DNA from: Bacteroidia bacterium
Lineage (GTDB): Bacteria; Bacteroidota; Bacteroidia; Palsa-965
Reading direction: 5' to 3'
Length of the DNA: 64,000 nt
NCBI GenBank assembly: GCA_023151315.1
Contig: JAKLJE010000015.1
Coordinates: forward strand, 1 to 64,000
The notes below the pieces were generated by a model. The model worked only from the letters and a program-made list of their open reading frames with translations. It made no database searches and had not been told where the DNA came from. A program made the position numbers and the translations under genes. This document shows, piece after piece, positions 51,017 through 60,400 of the stretch. Within the stretch, counting starts at the first letter, position 1. Every line of letters begins with the position of its first letter.

Positions 51017-52543
51017 ATGTTACTTTTCATTCGAAAATCATTTCTGGCTGTACTTTTTGCGCTTACATCTGTGCCTGTAGTTACATCTGCCCAGAATCAG
51101 GTAACAGGACAATTGGAATCACATGATTCGGTGAAGTTGGATGTTATTCGCATCTATCCCGATTCCTTTCCGCACGTCTCTGTTATTTTTCGTGCCACAT
51201 CACCTTCGGGACAACCTCTTTGGAATCTGGATACCTCGAATGTTAAGGTGAAAGAGAACGACATTTCCTGTTTGGTAAAGTCTGTGCGCAAGATTTCCAA
51301 CACTGAATCGGTGAACACTGCTCTGGTTATTGACCATTCGGGTTCAATGCTGGAGAGCATTGAGTATTCGCGCTGGCTTGACAGTGTTCAAAAATTACCC
51401 AAGCGATGGAAGAAAGTAATGTTGAGGGAATTAACGGGTGGAAAGTCGGATAGTGATTCTACTGTCATGGTACCTGTTTATCCGGCATGTCCCATTGCTT
51501 CTTTACCTCCGATGGAACATGCTAAGATTGCTGCGAAATCATATATCGCTTCAATCGATTCTTCGAAAGATAAGACGGCTTTAATTGGCTTCAGCAGCAC
51601 TGTTACAGTCAGTGAGCAGTTGTCGTTCAATAGGAATGCACAGCGCCGAACGATCGATGGTTTTGAGGCGACAGGAGGCACAGCATTTTATGATGCAGTT
51701 TTTCACGCAATAGATGTGGTAAACAAAGGAGATGGAATAAAGGCAGTTGTTGCAATGACCGATGGCAGCGATAATTCATCAAAACACTCCTTGCGTCAGG
51801 TTATCAAACACGCCAAAGAACTGAACATCCCGGTATACGTTGTTGGTCTTGGGAATGCAGAACAGAAAGTACTTCGGAAGCTCGCTCGTGAAACGGGAGG
51901 AGATTATTATTATACCAAAGACGCGGCGAATTTGTCCGGAATTTATTTGTCTATCAGTAAACGTATCAAAGCAGTTTACGAACTTGTTTATCAGTCACAT
52001 TCACTTTCATCATTCGATTCCATAAGGAATGTTGAAATTTCATTTATGATTGGTGGCGAGTACATTAAATCGCGACAACTCGAGGTGTTATTGCCAAAAT
52101 CGGTAACTGATTTTTTGAAAGCGAAGGAAGATTCGGCAAAAGTTGCTAAGCAAGTTGTTGTCAGTGATAATGTTCAGCAGAATGAATCGGATAATGATAC
52201 TTTGCCTTACGCGGCAGGAATTGCCATCGCGGTCGTTGCTGTCGGAGTTATTTCCGCTCAGTATATTCGGAAGAAGCAATCGCAGAATCCAATCCAGATC
52301 GTTAACCTGTATCCGAATCCTGTTGTCGGTCCGTTAACTGTTGTCCTAAATACGGATATTACTTCTATGCCCGGACAAGTTCTGATAACGGATGCTAAAG
52401 GTCAGATTGTATTCACTGAAGAATTCACAACGGGTTCCGCAAAAGATTTAAATGTTTCTCATCTTGATAACGGTACCTATACACTCAGTGTTCGGGCTGC
52501 AGGAAATCTTTCATCTTCAAAGATGTTTGTTGTGTCGAAATAG
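51017..52543 (+). CDS. VWA-domain protein with TM helix and T9SS type A signal
   Basis: 508 residues: signal peptide (LAVLFALTSVPVVTSAQN), beta-strand N-region, and a von Willebrand A domain at about 100-330 with a full MIDAS: DHSGS (106-110), TGGTAFYD (219-226) and MTDGSDNS (247-254). A predicted TM helix at 398-416 (AAGIAIAVVAVGVISAQYI) followed by RKK is odd, because a type A CTD (430-508, NLYPNPVVGPLTVV) comes after it. A T9SS passenger should be fully exported. No batA-type neighbours, so this is not a BatABCD unit. Confidence 0.85.
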   Translation: MLLFIRKSFLAVLFALTSVPVVTSAQNQVTGQLESHDSVKLDVIRIYPDSFPHVSVIFRATSPSGQPLWNLDTSNVKVKENDISCLVKSVRKISNTESVNTALVIDHSGSMLESIEYSRWLDSVQKLPKRWKKVMLRELTGGKSDSDSTVMVPVYPACPIASLPPMEHAKIAAKSYIASIDSSKDKTALIGFSSTVTVSEQLSFNRNAQRRTIDGFEATGGTAFYDAVFHAIDVVNKGDGIKAVVAMTDGSDNSSKHSLRQVIKHAKELNIPVYVVGLGNAEQKVLRKLARETGGDYYYTKDAANLSGIYLSISKRIKAVYELVYQSHSLSSFDSIRNVEISFMIGGEYIKSRQLEVLLPKSVTDFLKAKEDSAKVAKQVVVSDNVQQNESDNDTLPYAAGIAIAVVAVGVISAQYIRKKQSQNPIQIVNLYPNPVVGPLTVVLNTDITSMPGQVLITDAKGQIVFTEEFTTGSAKDLNVSHLDNGTYTLSVRAAGNLSSSKMFVVSK

Positions 52544-52553
52544 AAGATTTGCA

Positions 52554-52585
52554 TTGAAAAAGATCACTCGCTTATCGTATTTTTG
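52554..52585 (+). promoter_or_regulatory. Promoter TTG-N21-TATTTTTG of the SdiA-regulated-like/TPR/pgeF operon
   Basis: A -33-type TTG at 52554 and a perfect -7 element at 52578-52585, only 5 nt before ATG 52591. It is the best leaderless candidate with both elements. Confidence 0.6.
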
Positions 52586-52590
52586 ATGTT

Positions 52591-53490
52591 ATGCGTCACA
52601 GCCTCACTGCTATCTGGATAATTTTATTTTTTATCTGCTGTGGCAATTCGTGCAAAACAGGAGTCGATTCCGGAATTAAACCTGCGTATGATTTTTCCGA
52701 GCCCACGGAGCGCATCGATCTGCCGAAGATTCTTAACGAGATTTCCGGACTTGTTCTGATTGATACCAATCGATTTGCCTGCATTCAGGATGAGAAAGGT
52801 GTTGTTTTTATTTACGATCTTAAATCGGAAAAGATCGTTGACGAATTTCGATTTGCTGAAGATGGAGATTTTGAGGGCATCGCAAAAGTGGGAGCTGATT
52901 TATATGTACTGCGCAGCGATGGAGAATTGTTTCATGTGATGAATTTTCTTTCAGATAGTTTTCGTGTTGAACAATTCACAACAGGTGTTCCGGCAGACAA
53001 CAATGAAGGTTTGTGTTACGACTCGGCTGAAACACGCTTGCTTATTGGTTGTAAAAGTAAAATTGGAGCGGGAAAGGAGTATAAGGACATTCGTGCCGTT
53101 TATGAGTTTGATCTCGTTACTCACCGTTTGAATCCGCAACCGGCTTTTGAGTTTTACATTCCGGATTTAGTAAGTTGGGCAGATTCGGCTAAAGTGAAAC
53201 TTCCGGTGAAAGAGAAGAAATCCGGAGACGAGGCCGCATTAAAATTCAGAACATCTGCAATTGCAATACATCCTATAACCGGCAATCTTCATTTGCTCTC
53301 TGCATCTGATCACATGTATTTCGAGTTTCGCAGAGATGGCACTCCTGTTTACATGGAATTGATGAACGACAGAAAATTCAATAAGCCGGAAGGTCTTTGC
53401 TTCTATCGAAACGGGAACATGCTTATAACGAATGAAGCGCAGGACAAGAAACCAACGTTGTATCTTTTTCAATACATGAAGTCACGATAA
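52591..53490 (+). CDS. SdiA-regulated-like beta-propeller lipoprotein
   Basis: A 299-residue lipoprotein: signal MRHSLTAIWIILFFICCGNSC, then a six-bladed-propeller-like body with LPKILNEISGLVLIDTN, FACIQDEKGVVFIYDLKS, DFEGIAKVGADLYVLRSDGEL and IAIHPITGNLHLLSASDHM. These match the SdiA-regulated family (PF06977), which resembles phytase-like or strictosidine-synthase propellers. The enzymatic role is unknown. It overlaps the next gene by TAATG. Three genes (propeller, TPR, PgeF) form one transcript. Confidence 0.8.
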   Translation: MRHSLTAIWIILFFICCGNSCKTGVDSGIKPAYDFSEPTERIDLPKILNEISGLVLIDTNRFACIQDEKGVVFIYDLKSEKIVDEFRFAEDGDFEGIAKVGADLYVLRSDGELFHVMNFLSDSFRVEQFTTGVPADNNEGLCYDSAETRLLIGCKSKIGAGKEYKDIRAVYEFDLVTHRLNPQPAFEFYIPDLVSWADSAKVKLPVKEKKSGDEAALKFRTSAIAIHPITGNLHLLSASDHMYFEFRRDGTPVYMELMNDRKFNKPEGLCFYRNGNMLITNEAQDKKPTLYLFQYMKSR

Positions 53491-54080
53491 TGATTTATAA
53501 ACTGTTAATTGCATGCACGCTACTGCTCTCCGCATGTTCCGGAACTCAGGAAGAAAAATCTCCTTCACACATTATTACAGGCAATAATGAGTTCTCGACT
53601 CAGGAGGGCTTGGATCTGAACGCGAAAGGCATTGAAGCGGGTAAAGCCGGTGATTGGAATCAGGCTCGCGATAATTTCAATGAAGGTTTATCACATGAAC
53701 CGCAGAATGTAACATTGTTAAGCAATCTCGGTAATGTTGAAATGCTTTCCGGTAACACAGATGAAGCACTGAAGATTTATAAAAAGTGTATTGAATTGGA
53801 TTCTACGTATTTCAATTCTTATCTCAACTGTTCACGGATTCTTTATGACATCGGAGATCAGTCCGGCGTTATTTTATATTCTGAAAAGGTTCTTCGTGCA
53901 AGTGATGATTCGTTACAATTGGGAGTTGCACATTATTTGCTGGCGAAAGTGTATTTAGATCAGAAGAAATGTGATTCTGCACAGTTGCACGTCCGGAAGA
54001 GTCTTGAGTTTATTACATCCGGCAGGGGTGATGTGACCCAGACTGAACTTTTGCAGCAGAAAATTAATGATTGTCAGTAA
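53490..54080 (+). CDS. TPR lipoprotein
   Basis: 196 residues with lipoprotein signal (MIYKLLIACTLLLSAC) and about four tetratricopeptide repeats (NAKGIEAGKAGDWNQARDNFNEGL, LLSNLGNVEMLSGNTDEALKIYKKC, AHYLLAKVYLDQKKCDSAQLHVRK). It is probably an outer-membrane-anchored protein-interaction module. TAATG overlap couples it to the upstream propeller gene; pgeF follows 6 nt later. Confidence 0.85.
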   Translation: MIYKLLIACTLLLSACSGTQEEKSPSHIITGNNEFSTQEGLDLNAKGIEAGKAGDWNQARDNFNEGLSHEPQNVTLLSNLGNVEMLSGNTDEALKIYKKCIELDSTYFNSYLNCSRILYDIGDQSGVILYSEKVLRASDDSLQLGVAHYLLAKVYLDQKKCDSAQLHVRKSLEFITSGRGDVTQTELLQQKINDCQ

Positions 54081-54086
54081 TCGGAT

Positions 54087-54797
54087 ATGTGCATTGATTT
54101 CCTCACAAGTCCGATAATCGATTGTGGACACGCCTTCTTCACACGTCACGGCGGTGTTTCACCTGCTCCTTTCGGTTCTTTGAATTTTGGTGGCAGTGAT
54201 GACGATCCGGAGAATATCCGAATGAATCGAGAGCGTGCATTGTCAGCAGCGGGAATGAATTTCAGAAACGTTGCGCGCATGAATCAGATACACGGAAATG
54301 AAGTTTGCATTGCGAAAGAAGGTTCGCAAACCTGCGATGCATTGGTGACAGCGGAGCGCGATATTGTCCTTGCTGTAGGAGCAGCGGATTGCTATCCGAT
54401 CTTGTTTCATGATCCGGTGAATTCAGTTGCAGGTGCAGCTCATGCAGGATGGAAAGGTACGTTGGGGAAAATTCCGGCGAACACCATTGATGAAATGTGT
54501 AAACTGGGAGCGGATCGCGATGAAATTCGCGTTGCCATCGGCCCCGGAATATGCCGTAACAATTACGAAGTAAGTCAAGATGTAATTCAAAAGTTTCTGG
54601 ATGCCGGATTTCCTGAAAGTATTCACACCGGACGATTATTGGATCTGCTTGAAGCGAACATTCATACGTTGTTGTCGTCAGGAATAAAACGCGAAAACAT
54701 CTGGGCTCTCAATCGCTGTACAACGGAAGACGATTTCTTTTCTTATCGCCGCGACAACGGAAAAACCGGCAGAATGTGGGCGTGTATACAGCTTTGA
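54087..54797 (+). CDS. pgeF: Peptidoglycan editing factor / multicopper-polyphenol oxidase family (PgeF/YfiH)
   Basis: 236 residues with the family signatures FFTRHGGVSPAPFGSLNFG, MNQIHGNEV, AADCYPILFHD, AGAAHAGWKGTL and AIGPGICRNNYEVS. The His/Cys/His set (QIHGN, ADCYP, HAGW) is the zinc site of YfiH proteins, which act as purine-nucleoside phosphorylases/adenosine deaminases and in E. coli remove wrongly incorporated amino acids from peptidoglycan precursors. It is cytoplasmic (no signal). Last gene of the propeller-TPR operon; convergent with the OmpA gene, directly abutting it. Confidence 0.93.
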   Translation: MCIDFLTSPIIDCGHAFFTRHGGVSPAPFGSLNFGGSDDDPENIRMNRERALSAAGMNFRNVARMNQIHGNEVCIAKEGSQTCDALVTAERDIVLAVGAADCYPILFHDPVNSVAGAAHAGWKGTLGKIPANTIDEMCKLGADRDEIRVAIGPGICRNNYEVSQDVIQKFLDAGFPESIHTGRLLDLLEANIHTLLSSGIKRENIWALNRCTTEDDFFSYRRDNGKTGRMWACIQL

Positions 54798-56342
54798 TTA
54801 TTTCGAGATAATCTTGAACTCCACTCGACGGTTCAACTGCATATTTTCCTCAGTGGTATTCGGTACAACAGGTTTGTCAAAACCGTAACCTTTGTAAGTC
54901 ATTCGAGTTGCCGGAATTCCTTTCGAGATCAGATAATCTACAACAGCTTTAGCGCGGTCATTGGAAAGTTTCTTATTGTACTCTGCTGTTCCTCGATTGT
55001 CGGTGTGACCGGAAATTTCAATGATCAGTGTAGGATTCTGCTGCATCAGCTGAAGCAGATTGTTCAACTCTGTGTACGACTCAGGTCGCAACGTGGCTTT
55101 GTTGTAATCGAAGAAAATATTGTTCAGTACAATACTGCTTCCCACTTCGAGTTTCTGCAGTTCAATATCTTTTCTCACTTCTTTGTAAGAAGCGCTGTCG
55201 GGAACAACAAAGTTTTCAGAATGAAATAAGTATCCCGGGGCGGTGGCTGTGATGTTATAATTTTTGCCGGCCGGTAATGAAACCAGGTACGCACCTGTTA
55301 CGCTATTTGAATTTACTGAGGTAACGAGTTCGTTTTTCTCGTTGTCGTAAATATCGATGCGTGCCGCAACAGGTTTGTGAGTTATGGAGTCGGTTATAAT
55401 TCCCTTCAGCAGTGTAAGTTTAGGTCCTCGATCTTTAGCTTTCTCTATCGGAGTATAGGTGATCTCGTAAATGTCTTTATCACCGAATCCACCGGGCTGA
55501 CCGGAAGAACTGTAATACGCTTTGCGACCATCAGCGGTCATTTGATAGAACAGTTCGTCTCCCTCAGTATTAATCGGTGTTCCCAGATTTTCTGCAGCTG
55601 TCCACATGCCGTTTACTCGCTTGCTTCGGTAAATGTCGTAACCGCCTTTTCCTTTGTGACCGCGGGAACTGAAATACAATGTTGTTCCATCAGGGTGTAT
55701 AAATACACCTTCTTCATCTTCTTTGGTATTGATTGCAGAACCCGGATTTACCGGAGTACTCCACTTTCCGTCAACACCTAAAGTGCTGATCCAGATATCG
55801 CGGCCGCCTAAGCCACCGGGGCGATTGCTTACGAAATACAGAGTTCTGCCGTCGGGTGAAAAGCTTGCAGACGATTCGTGGTGTACAGTATTGATCGGAT
55901 CCGGAAGCAATGATGGTTCCGACCAACTCATACCGTTGAGTCGGGTTTCCCAAATGTTGCCATTACCATTATCATCGTCGCGGTAAATCATCATACGTTG
56001 ACCGTCGTTCGAAAGCCCAAGTACAACGTTGTTTCTGCCTGCAACATTCACGGGTGATGGAGCAGGTGCGGGCGCATTCCATTTGTTTGCAGAAGAACTG
56101 AAATTGGAAATGTAGATCATCTCCATGCTCTGTTTGTTCTTCTTAATGTCTTTCTCATTATTCGGTTTTCTGGAAGTGAACAACATCACGCTGCCATCTG
56201 CAGAGATTACAGGAGAATATTCTGCAAACGGAGAATTGACCTCGTTACCGAAATTCTTGATGTCGATTTTTACCGAATCGTTCTGAGAAAAACCGGAGTG
56301 ACAGATCATCACTCCGGCGATAAAAAGAAATGCGGCTTTCAT
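54798..56342 (-). CDS. OmpA-family protein with PD40 propeller (adhesin-operon partner)
   Basis: 514 residues from ATG 56342 (ATG 56348, inside the previous stop as TAATG, is an alternative). Signal peptide, then WD40-like PD40 propeller at about 30-290 (NSPFAEYSPVISADGSVMLFTSR, ASFSPDGRTLYFVSNRPGGLGG), a carboxypeptidase-regulatory-like beta domain (~310-390, ITDSITHKPVAARIDIYD), and a C-terminal OmpA domain (~400-514) with ISGHTDNRGTAEYNKKLSNDRA. It is typical of the third partner of SprB-SprF clusters and likely attaches the adhesin system to peptidoglycan. Confidence 0.92.
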   Translation of the reverse strand: MKAAFLFIAGVMICHSGFSQNDSVKIDIKNFGNEVNSPFAEYSPVISADGSVMLFTSRKPNNEKDIKKNKQSMEMIYISNFSSSANKWNAPAPAPSPVNVAGRNNVVLGLSNDGQRMMIYRDDDNGNGNIWETRLNGMSWSEPSLLPDPINTVHHESSASFSPDGRTLYFVSNRPGGLGGRDIWISTLGVDGKWSTPVNPGSAINTKEDEEGVFIHPDGTTLYFSSRGHKGKGGYDIYRSKRVNGMWTAAENLGTPINTEGDELFYQMTADGRKAYYSSSGQPGGFGDKDIYEITYTPIEKAKDRGPKLTLLKGIITDSITHKPVAARIDIYDNEKNELVTSVNSNSVTGAYLVSLPAGKNYNITATAPGYLFHSENFVVPDSASYKEVRKDIELQKLEVGSSIVLNNIFFDYNKATLRPESYTELNNLLQLMQQNPTLIIEISGHTDNRGTAEYNKKLSNDRAKAVVDYLISKGIPATRMTYKGYGFDKPVVPNTTEENMQLNRRVEFKIISK

Positions 56343-56347
56343 TACCA

Positions 56348-57394
56348 TTAAATCATCGATTTGTTGGTGGCGCTTCCGAAAGGATTCGGGAATACCATTC
56401 GCAGAAATACTTCGAATCCGCCACGTGCACGACTCACCGTATTCAGTTTAGATACGTTCACATCATAGCTGAATCCGCATGCATAGCTCTGGAACTCGAA
56501 CATTGTGGTAAGAATTACAGCGTCGCGTGTGCGGAAATAACCACCTAATGACATTGCAGATGCTTTCTTACGTCCTGTGTACTTTGAGCCTTCAGACATG
56601 ATGTATTTAAGATTTACTCCGGGAGTAAATTCCTGCATGGGTCCTTGGCGTAAATAAAGGAAAGAAGGCTCAATGCACAGATTACTGTTGCCCGTACCGA
56701 TCGACGACCATCCGTGTACGACAATTTTCGGATCGAGCCGCTGATCTGCTACTCCGTAGTATGAATACTTCGGTTTGTGAGGATGAAATACTGCGAAGCC
56801 GAGATTGAGTTTAACACCATCGTTAGCCGTCATGTATTTTTCACCTTTACCATAATACCAATTGAATCCTGCTCCCATATCAACGAAGTTGTGATTTTGC
56901 AACAACGCAGTTTCACCTGTAGGTAAAGCAGAATTAAATTGGAATCCATCGTATTGTTCTCCCCATTGCTGATTGGAAGGACTGATGCCTCTTTGCACAA
57001 ATCCGCCCATCAATCCAACAGAGAATTTATTATAAGCGTCCGGCATCAACACTCCGGACAGAGAAAGTGATCCCTGTGTGGTTTTCATTCCTACATCTCC
57101 GGCTTTATCATTAAAGAATGTTACACCAACACCCATGTACGATTTATTGCCTTTCTTCTTGAACGTAGCCATATCACCACTGAAGGCAATTGTAGTGTAT
57201 GGATCCGCCACGGAAGCCCATTGACTCTTGTAGTTCAGAATTACGCGTGCATCAAATGGAACACCTGCGCGTGCAGGATTGAGTAACACAGGAGTTTCAT
57301 TATACATGGAATGGTGAATATCCTGTGCCTGTGAAGCAGCACTGCAGATCAATACAACTGCAGCTGAAACGGAAATTTTGAAAATTGTTTTCAT
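56348..57394 (-). CDS. PorP/SprF family T9SS outer-membrane protein
   Basis: 348 residues with signal MKTIFKISVSAAVVLICSAASQAQ and the family motif HHSMYNETPVLLNPARAGV near the start, then beta-barrel strands (YTTIAFSGDMATFKKKGNKSYMGVGVTFFND, FNKFSVGLMGGFVQRG, LNLGFAVFHPHKP) and an aromatic-rich C-terminal region. In Flavobacterium, SprF is needed for secretion or surface attachment of SprB. Here it lies 19 nt after the adhesin gene, and its stop overlaps the OmpA gene (TAATG). Confidence 0.93.
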   Translation of the reverse strand: MKTIFKISVSAAVVLICSAASQAQDIHHSMYNETPVLLNPARAGVPFDARVILNYKSQWASVADPYTTIAFSGDMATFKKKGNKSYMGVGVTFFNDKAGDVGMKTTQGSLSLSGVLMPDAYNKFSVGLMGGFVQRGISPSNQQWGEQYDGFQFNSALPTGETALLQNHNFVDMGAGFNWYYGKGEKYMTANDGVKLNLGFAVFHPHKPKYSYYGVADQRLDPKIVVHGWSSIGTGNSNLCIEPSFLYLRQGPMQEFTPGVNLKYIMSEGSKYTGRKKASAMSLGGYFRTRDAVILTTMFEFQSYACGFSYDVNVSKLNTVSRARGGFEVFLRMVFPNPFGSATNKSMI

Positions 57395-57413
57395 GATGTT
57401 TCTTCTTTGCAGT

Positions 57414-60400
57414 TTATTTTACGAGAGTTACGTTACCTGATCTTTCAAACTCTGTTCCTGTAATGAACGTTCCTTTGAGTTTGTAAACAAAGACTGCAGG
57501 ATCAAGTTCTTTGCCTTTGAATGTGCCGTCCCATTCTTCTGCAGGGTCGGTGGATTCATACACAAGCTCTCCCCAACGATCGAATATCTGCCAGGTGAAA
57601 TCATCCACACATGGAGTTCCGTAAACTTTCAAAACATCATTATGTCCGTCACCATTCGGTGAGAATATGTTCGGGATGAACAATTCACCGCAGTCAAGAG
57701 TTACTGTAACGATTACGGTATCCGTTGAGCTGCATCCATTGGAATCAACAACTGTCAAAACATAAACTGTAGTAACTGTTGGAGTTGCTGTCGGATTCTG
57801 AATGTTAGGATTATCCAATCCTGTAGAAGGCGACCAGCTATAAGTTCCTCCACCATTTCCATTGAGAGTTGTGTTTCCTCCGATGTTGATTGTTGCATCA
57901 GCACCTGCATTAGCAGTAGGGCCATTGAAAACTACCACAGTGAACGTGGCTGTATCGCTGCAGCTTCCGACAGAAACAGTAACAGTGTAAGTAGTTGTAG
58001 AATTCGGATTCACGTTTTCAATTGCTGCTGTACCTCCGCTGCTCCAGGTGTATGTGCCTCCGCCCGATGCGGTGAGAATTGCGCCCGTACCTTCGCAGAT
58101 GCCACTTGTTCCGCTTATCGCAGCAACAGGCGGGTTGTTTACTGTTACAGAGTAAGTAGCAGTTGCCGTACATCCGTTAGCATCTGTTCCTGTTACTGTA
58201 TAAGTGGTATTCGTTGAAGGATTCACATTGATGCTGGTTGATGTTGCGCTTGTGTTCCATACATAGGAAGTTGCACCGCTCGCAGTAAGTGTTACAGTAT
58301 CTCCGATGCAAATAGAGTTGCTTCCGGCTATCGCAACTGCAGGAGCAGTAAAGACAGTTACTGTATAAGTTGCTGTAGCAGTACAGCCATTGGCATCGGT
58401 TCCGGTTACAGTGTACGTTTGTGTACTTGCCGGTGTTACCGTTTCACTCGCTGTTGTTCCGCCGCTGCTCCAAACATATGTAGATGCTCCGCTTGCAGTA
58501 AGTGTCGCGCTGCTGCCGGGACAAATGGATGCGTTCCCTGAAGTTACGCTTACGGTTGGGCCTGCTGTTACCGCAACATCAACAGTCATTGTATCTGCAC
58601 ACGATCCGTTAGAACCGATTACAGTGTAAGTGGTGTTCGCTGAAGGATTCACAACTACAGATGATCCGCTTAAATTCCCGGGAGTCCAGATGTAATTAGC
58701 TGCTCCCGAACTTGTCAGTGTTACTGAACCACCTGTACAAATTGTATCTGCGCTCGCGCTTGCCGTAATTACAGGCGCTCCCGTTACTGTTACTGTAACC
58801 GTCGTTGTATCTGAACATCCATAGGAATTCGTTCCGATGACGGTGTACGTAGTTGTTGATGCCGGGAAGTCAACGAACGTACTATCAGTGATATTTCCCG
58901 GTTGCCATAAATATGTTGATGCTCCGGTTACTCCGATTGTCACGCTGTCGCCTTGACAAATAGTGGTTGGAAGCGATGCAACAGTTAATCCCGGTTGCGG
59001 GTTTACGGTAATCACATGTGTGATTGTATCAGCGCAATTCGTTCCTGTTGTTCCAATGATGGTATACGTTGTAGTTGCAGTTGGATTCACGACTACAGAA
59101 TTCCCGGACAAGTTACCGGGTTGCCAAGAATAGTTCGTTGCACCGGATGCATTGATCGTAGCAGTTGTTCCGGAACAGATGGTTGAAGAAGATGAAGTTG
59201 CAGAAACTGTAATCGGTGTTCCTAATGTTACTGTTGCCGTCACCGTTGTCGTGCATCCGTTGAAATCCGTAACCTGACATGTGTACACTCCGGGAGCAAG
59301 CGATGTTTCTGTTTGGTTTGTACCACCTGACGGAGACCATAAATATGTATAAGAACCTGCACCACCAGAAGGAGTTGCTGTTGCGCTGCCCGAATTAGTG
59401 CATCCGCTGGACGTGGAAGATGACGTTGCAGTCAAGGCAGATGGAGATGTAATTGCAACGGACTGTGTTGTCACACATCCGGATTGATCTGTGATAGTAC
59501 AAGTATAATTTCCTGCTGTAAGTCCGGACGCAGTTGCAGATGTTCCTCCGCTTGGTGCCCACGAATAAGTATATCCCGGATTTCCGCCGGTTGCACTAAC
59601 CGTAGCGGTACCGTTATTACCACCGAAACACGAAACGTTGCCGGACGATTGAAGTGACGCTGTAGGGCCGGTGTTCGTAGAAACCGTAACGTTAGCGGTT
59701 CCCGTGCATCCATTCGCATCGGTAATCGTAACTACATATGGTCCGGGTGCAAGGTTCGATGCGGTTGCTGCTGTTCCTCCCGAAGGAGACCAACTGTAAG
59801 TATAACCTCCGGTTCCACCGCTTGCGGTTACTGTAGCACTTCCTGTATTACCGGAACAGCTGGAAGGTGTAGAAGTTGCAGTACCGGTAACCGCATTCGG
59901 TTGCGTGATATTGACTGTGCGTGTTGTTGTACAGCTGTTCGCATCAGTTATAGTTACTGTATAAACACCTTGACACAATCCGCTTGCAGATGCAGCTGTT
60001 CCACCTGAAGGAGCCCATGAGTAAGTATATCCTGAAGTACCGCCGCTTGCTGCAACAGTTGCGGATCCATTGCACAGTGCGTTGCATGTTACACTGCTTG
60101 ATGCAGTAATGGTGCCTGTTAACGCAGCTGCAGGTTGAGTAATCGTTACAGTAACTTGTGCCGTTGCAGATGCTGCATCGGTTACAGTACACGTGTAAGT
60201 TCCGGGACAAAGGCCTGTTGCAGTTGCAGCTGTTCCGCCGGAAGGTGCCCATGCATAAGTGTAAGGGCCGGTTCCTCCGCTAGGTGTTGCTGTTGCTGTA
60301 CCGTTGCAGGAACCGAAGCATGTTACGTTGGTGCTTGCAGAGGTTGCACTAAGTACAGATGGAACATTCAGACAGTGTTGCGTCGGTGTCACGGTTTGGT

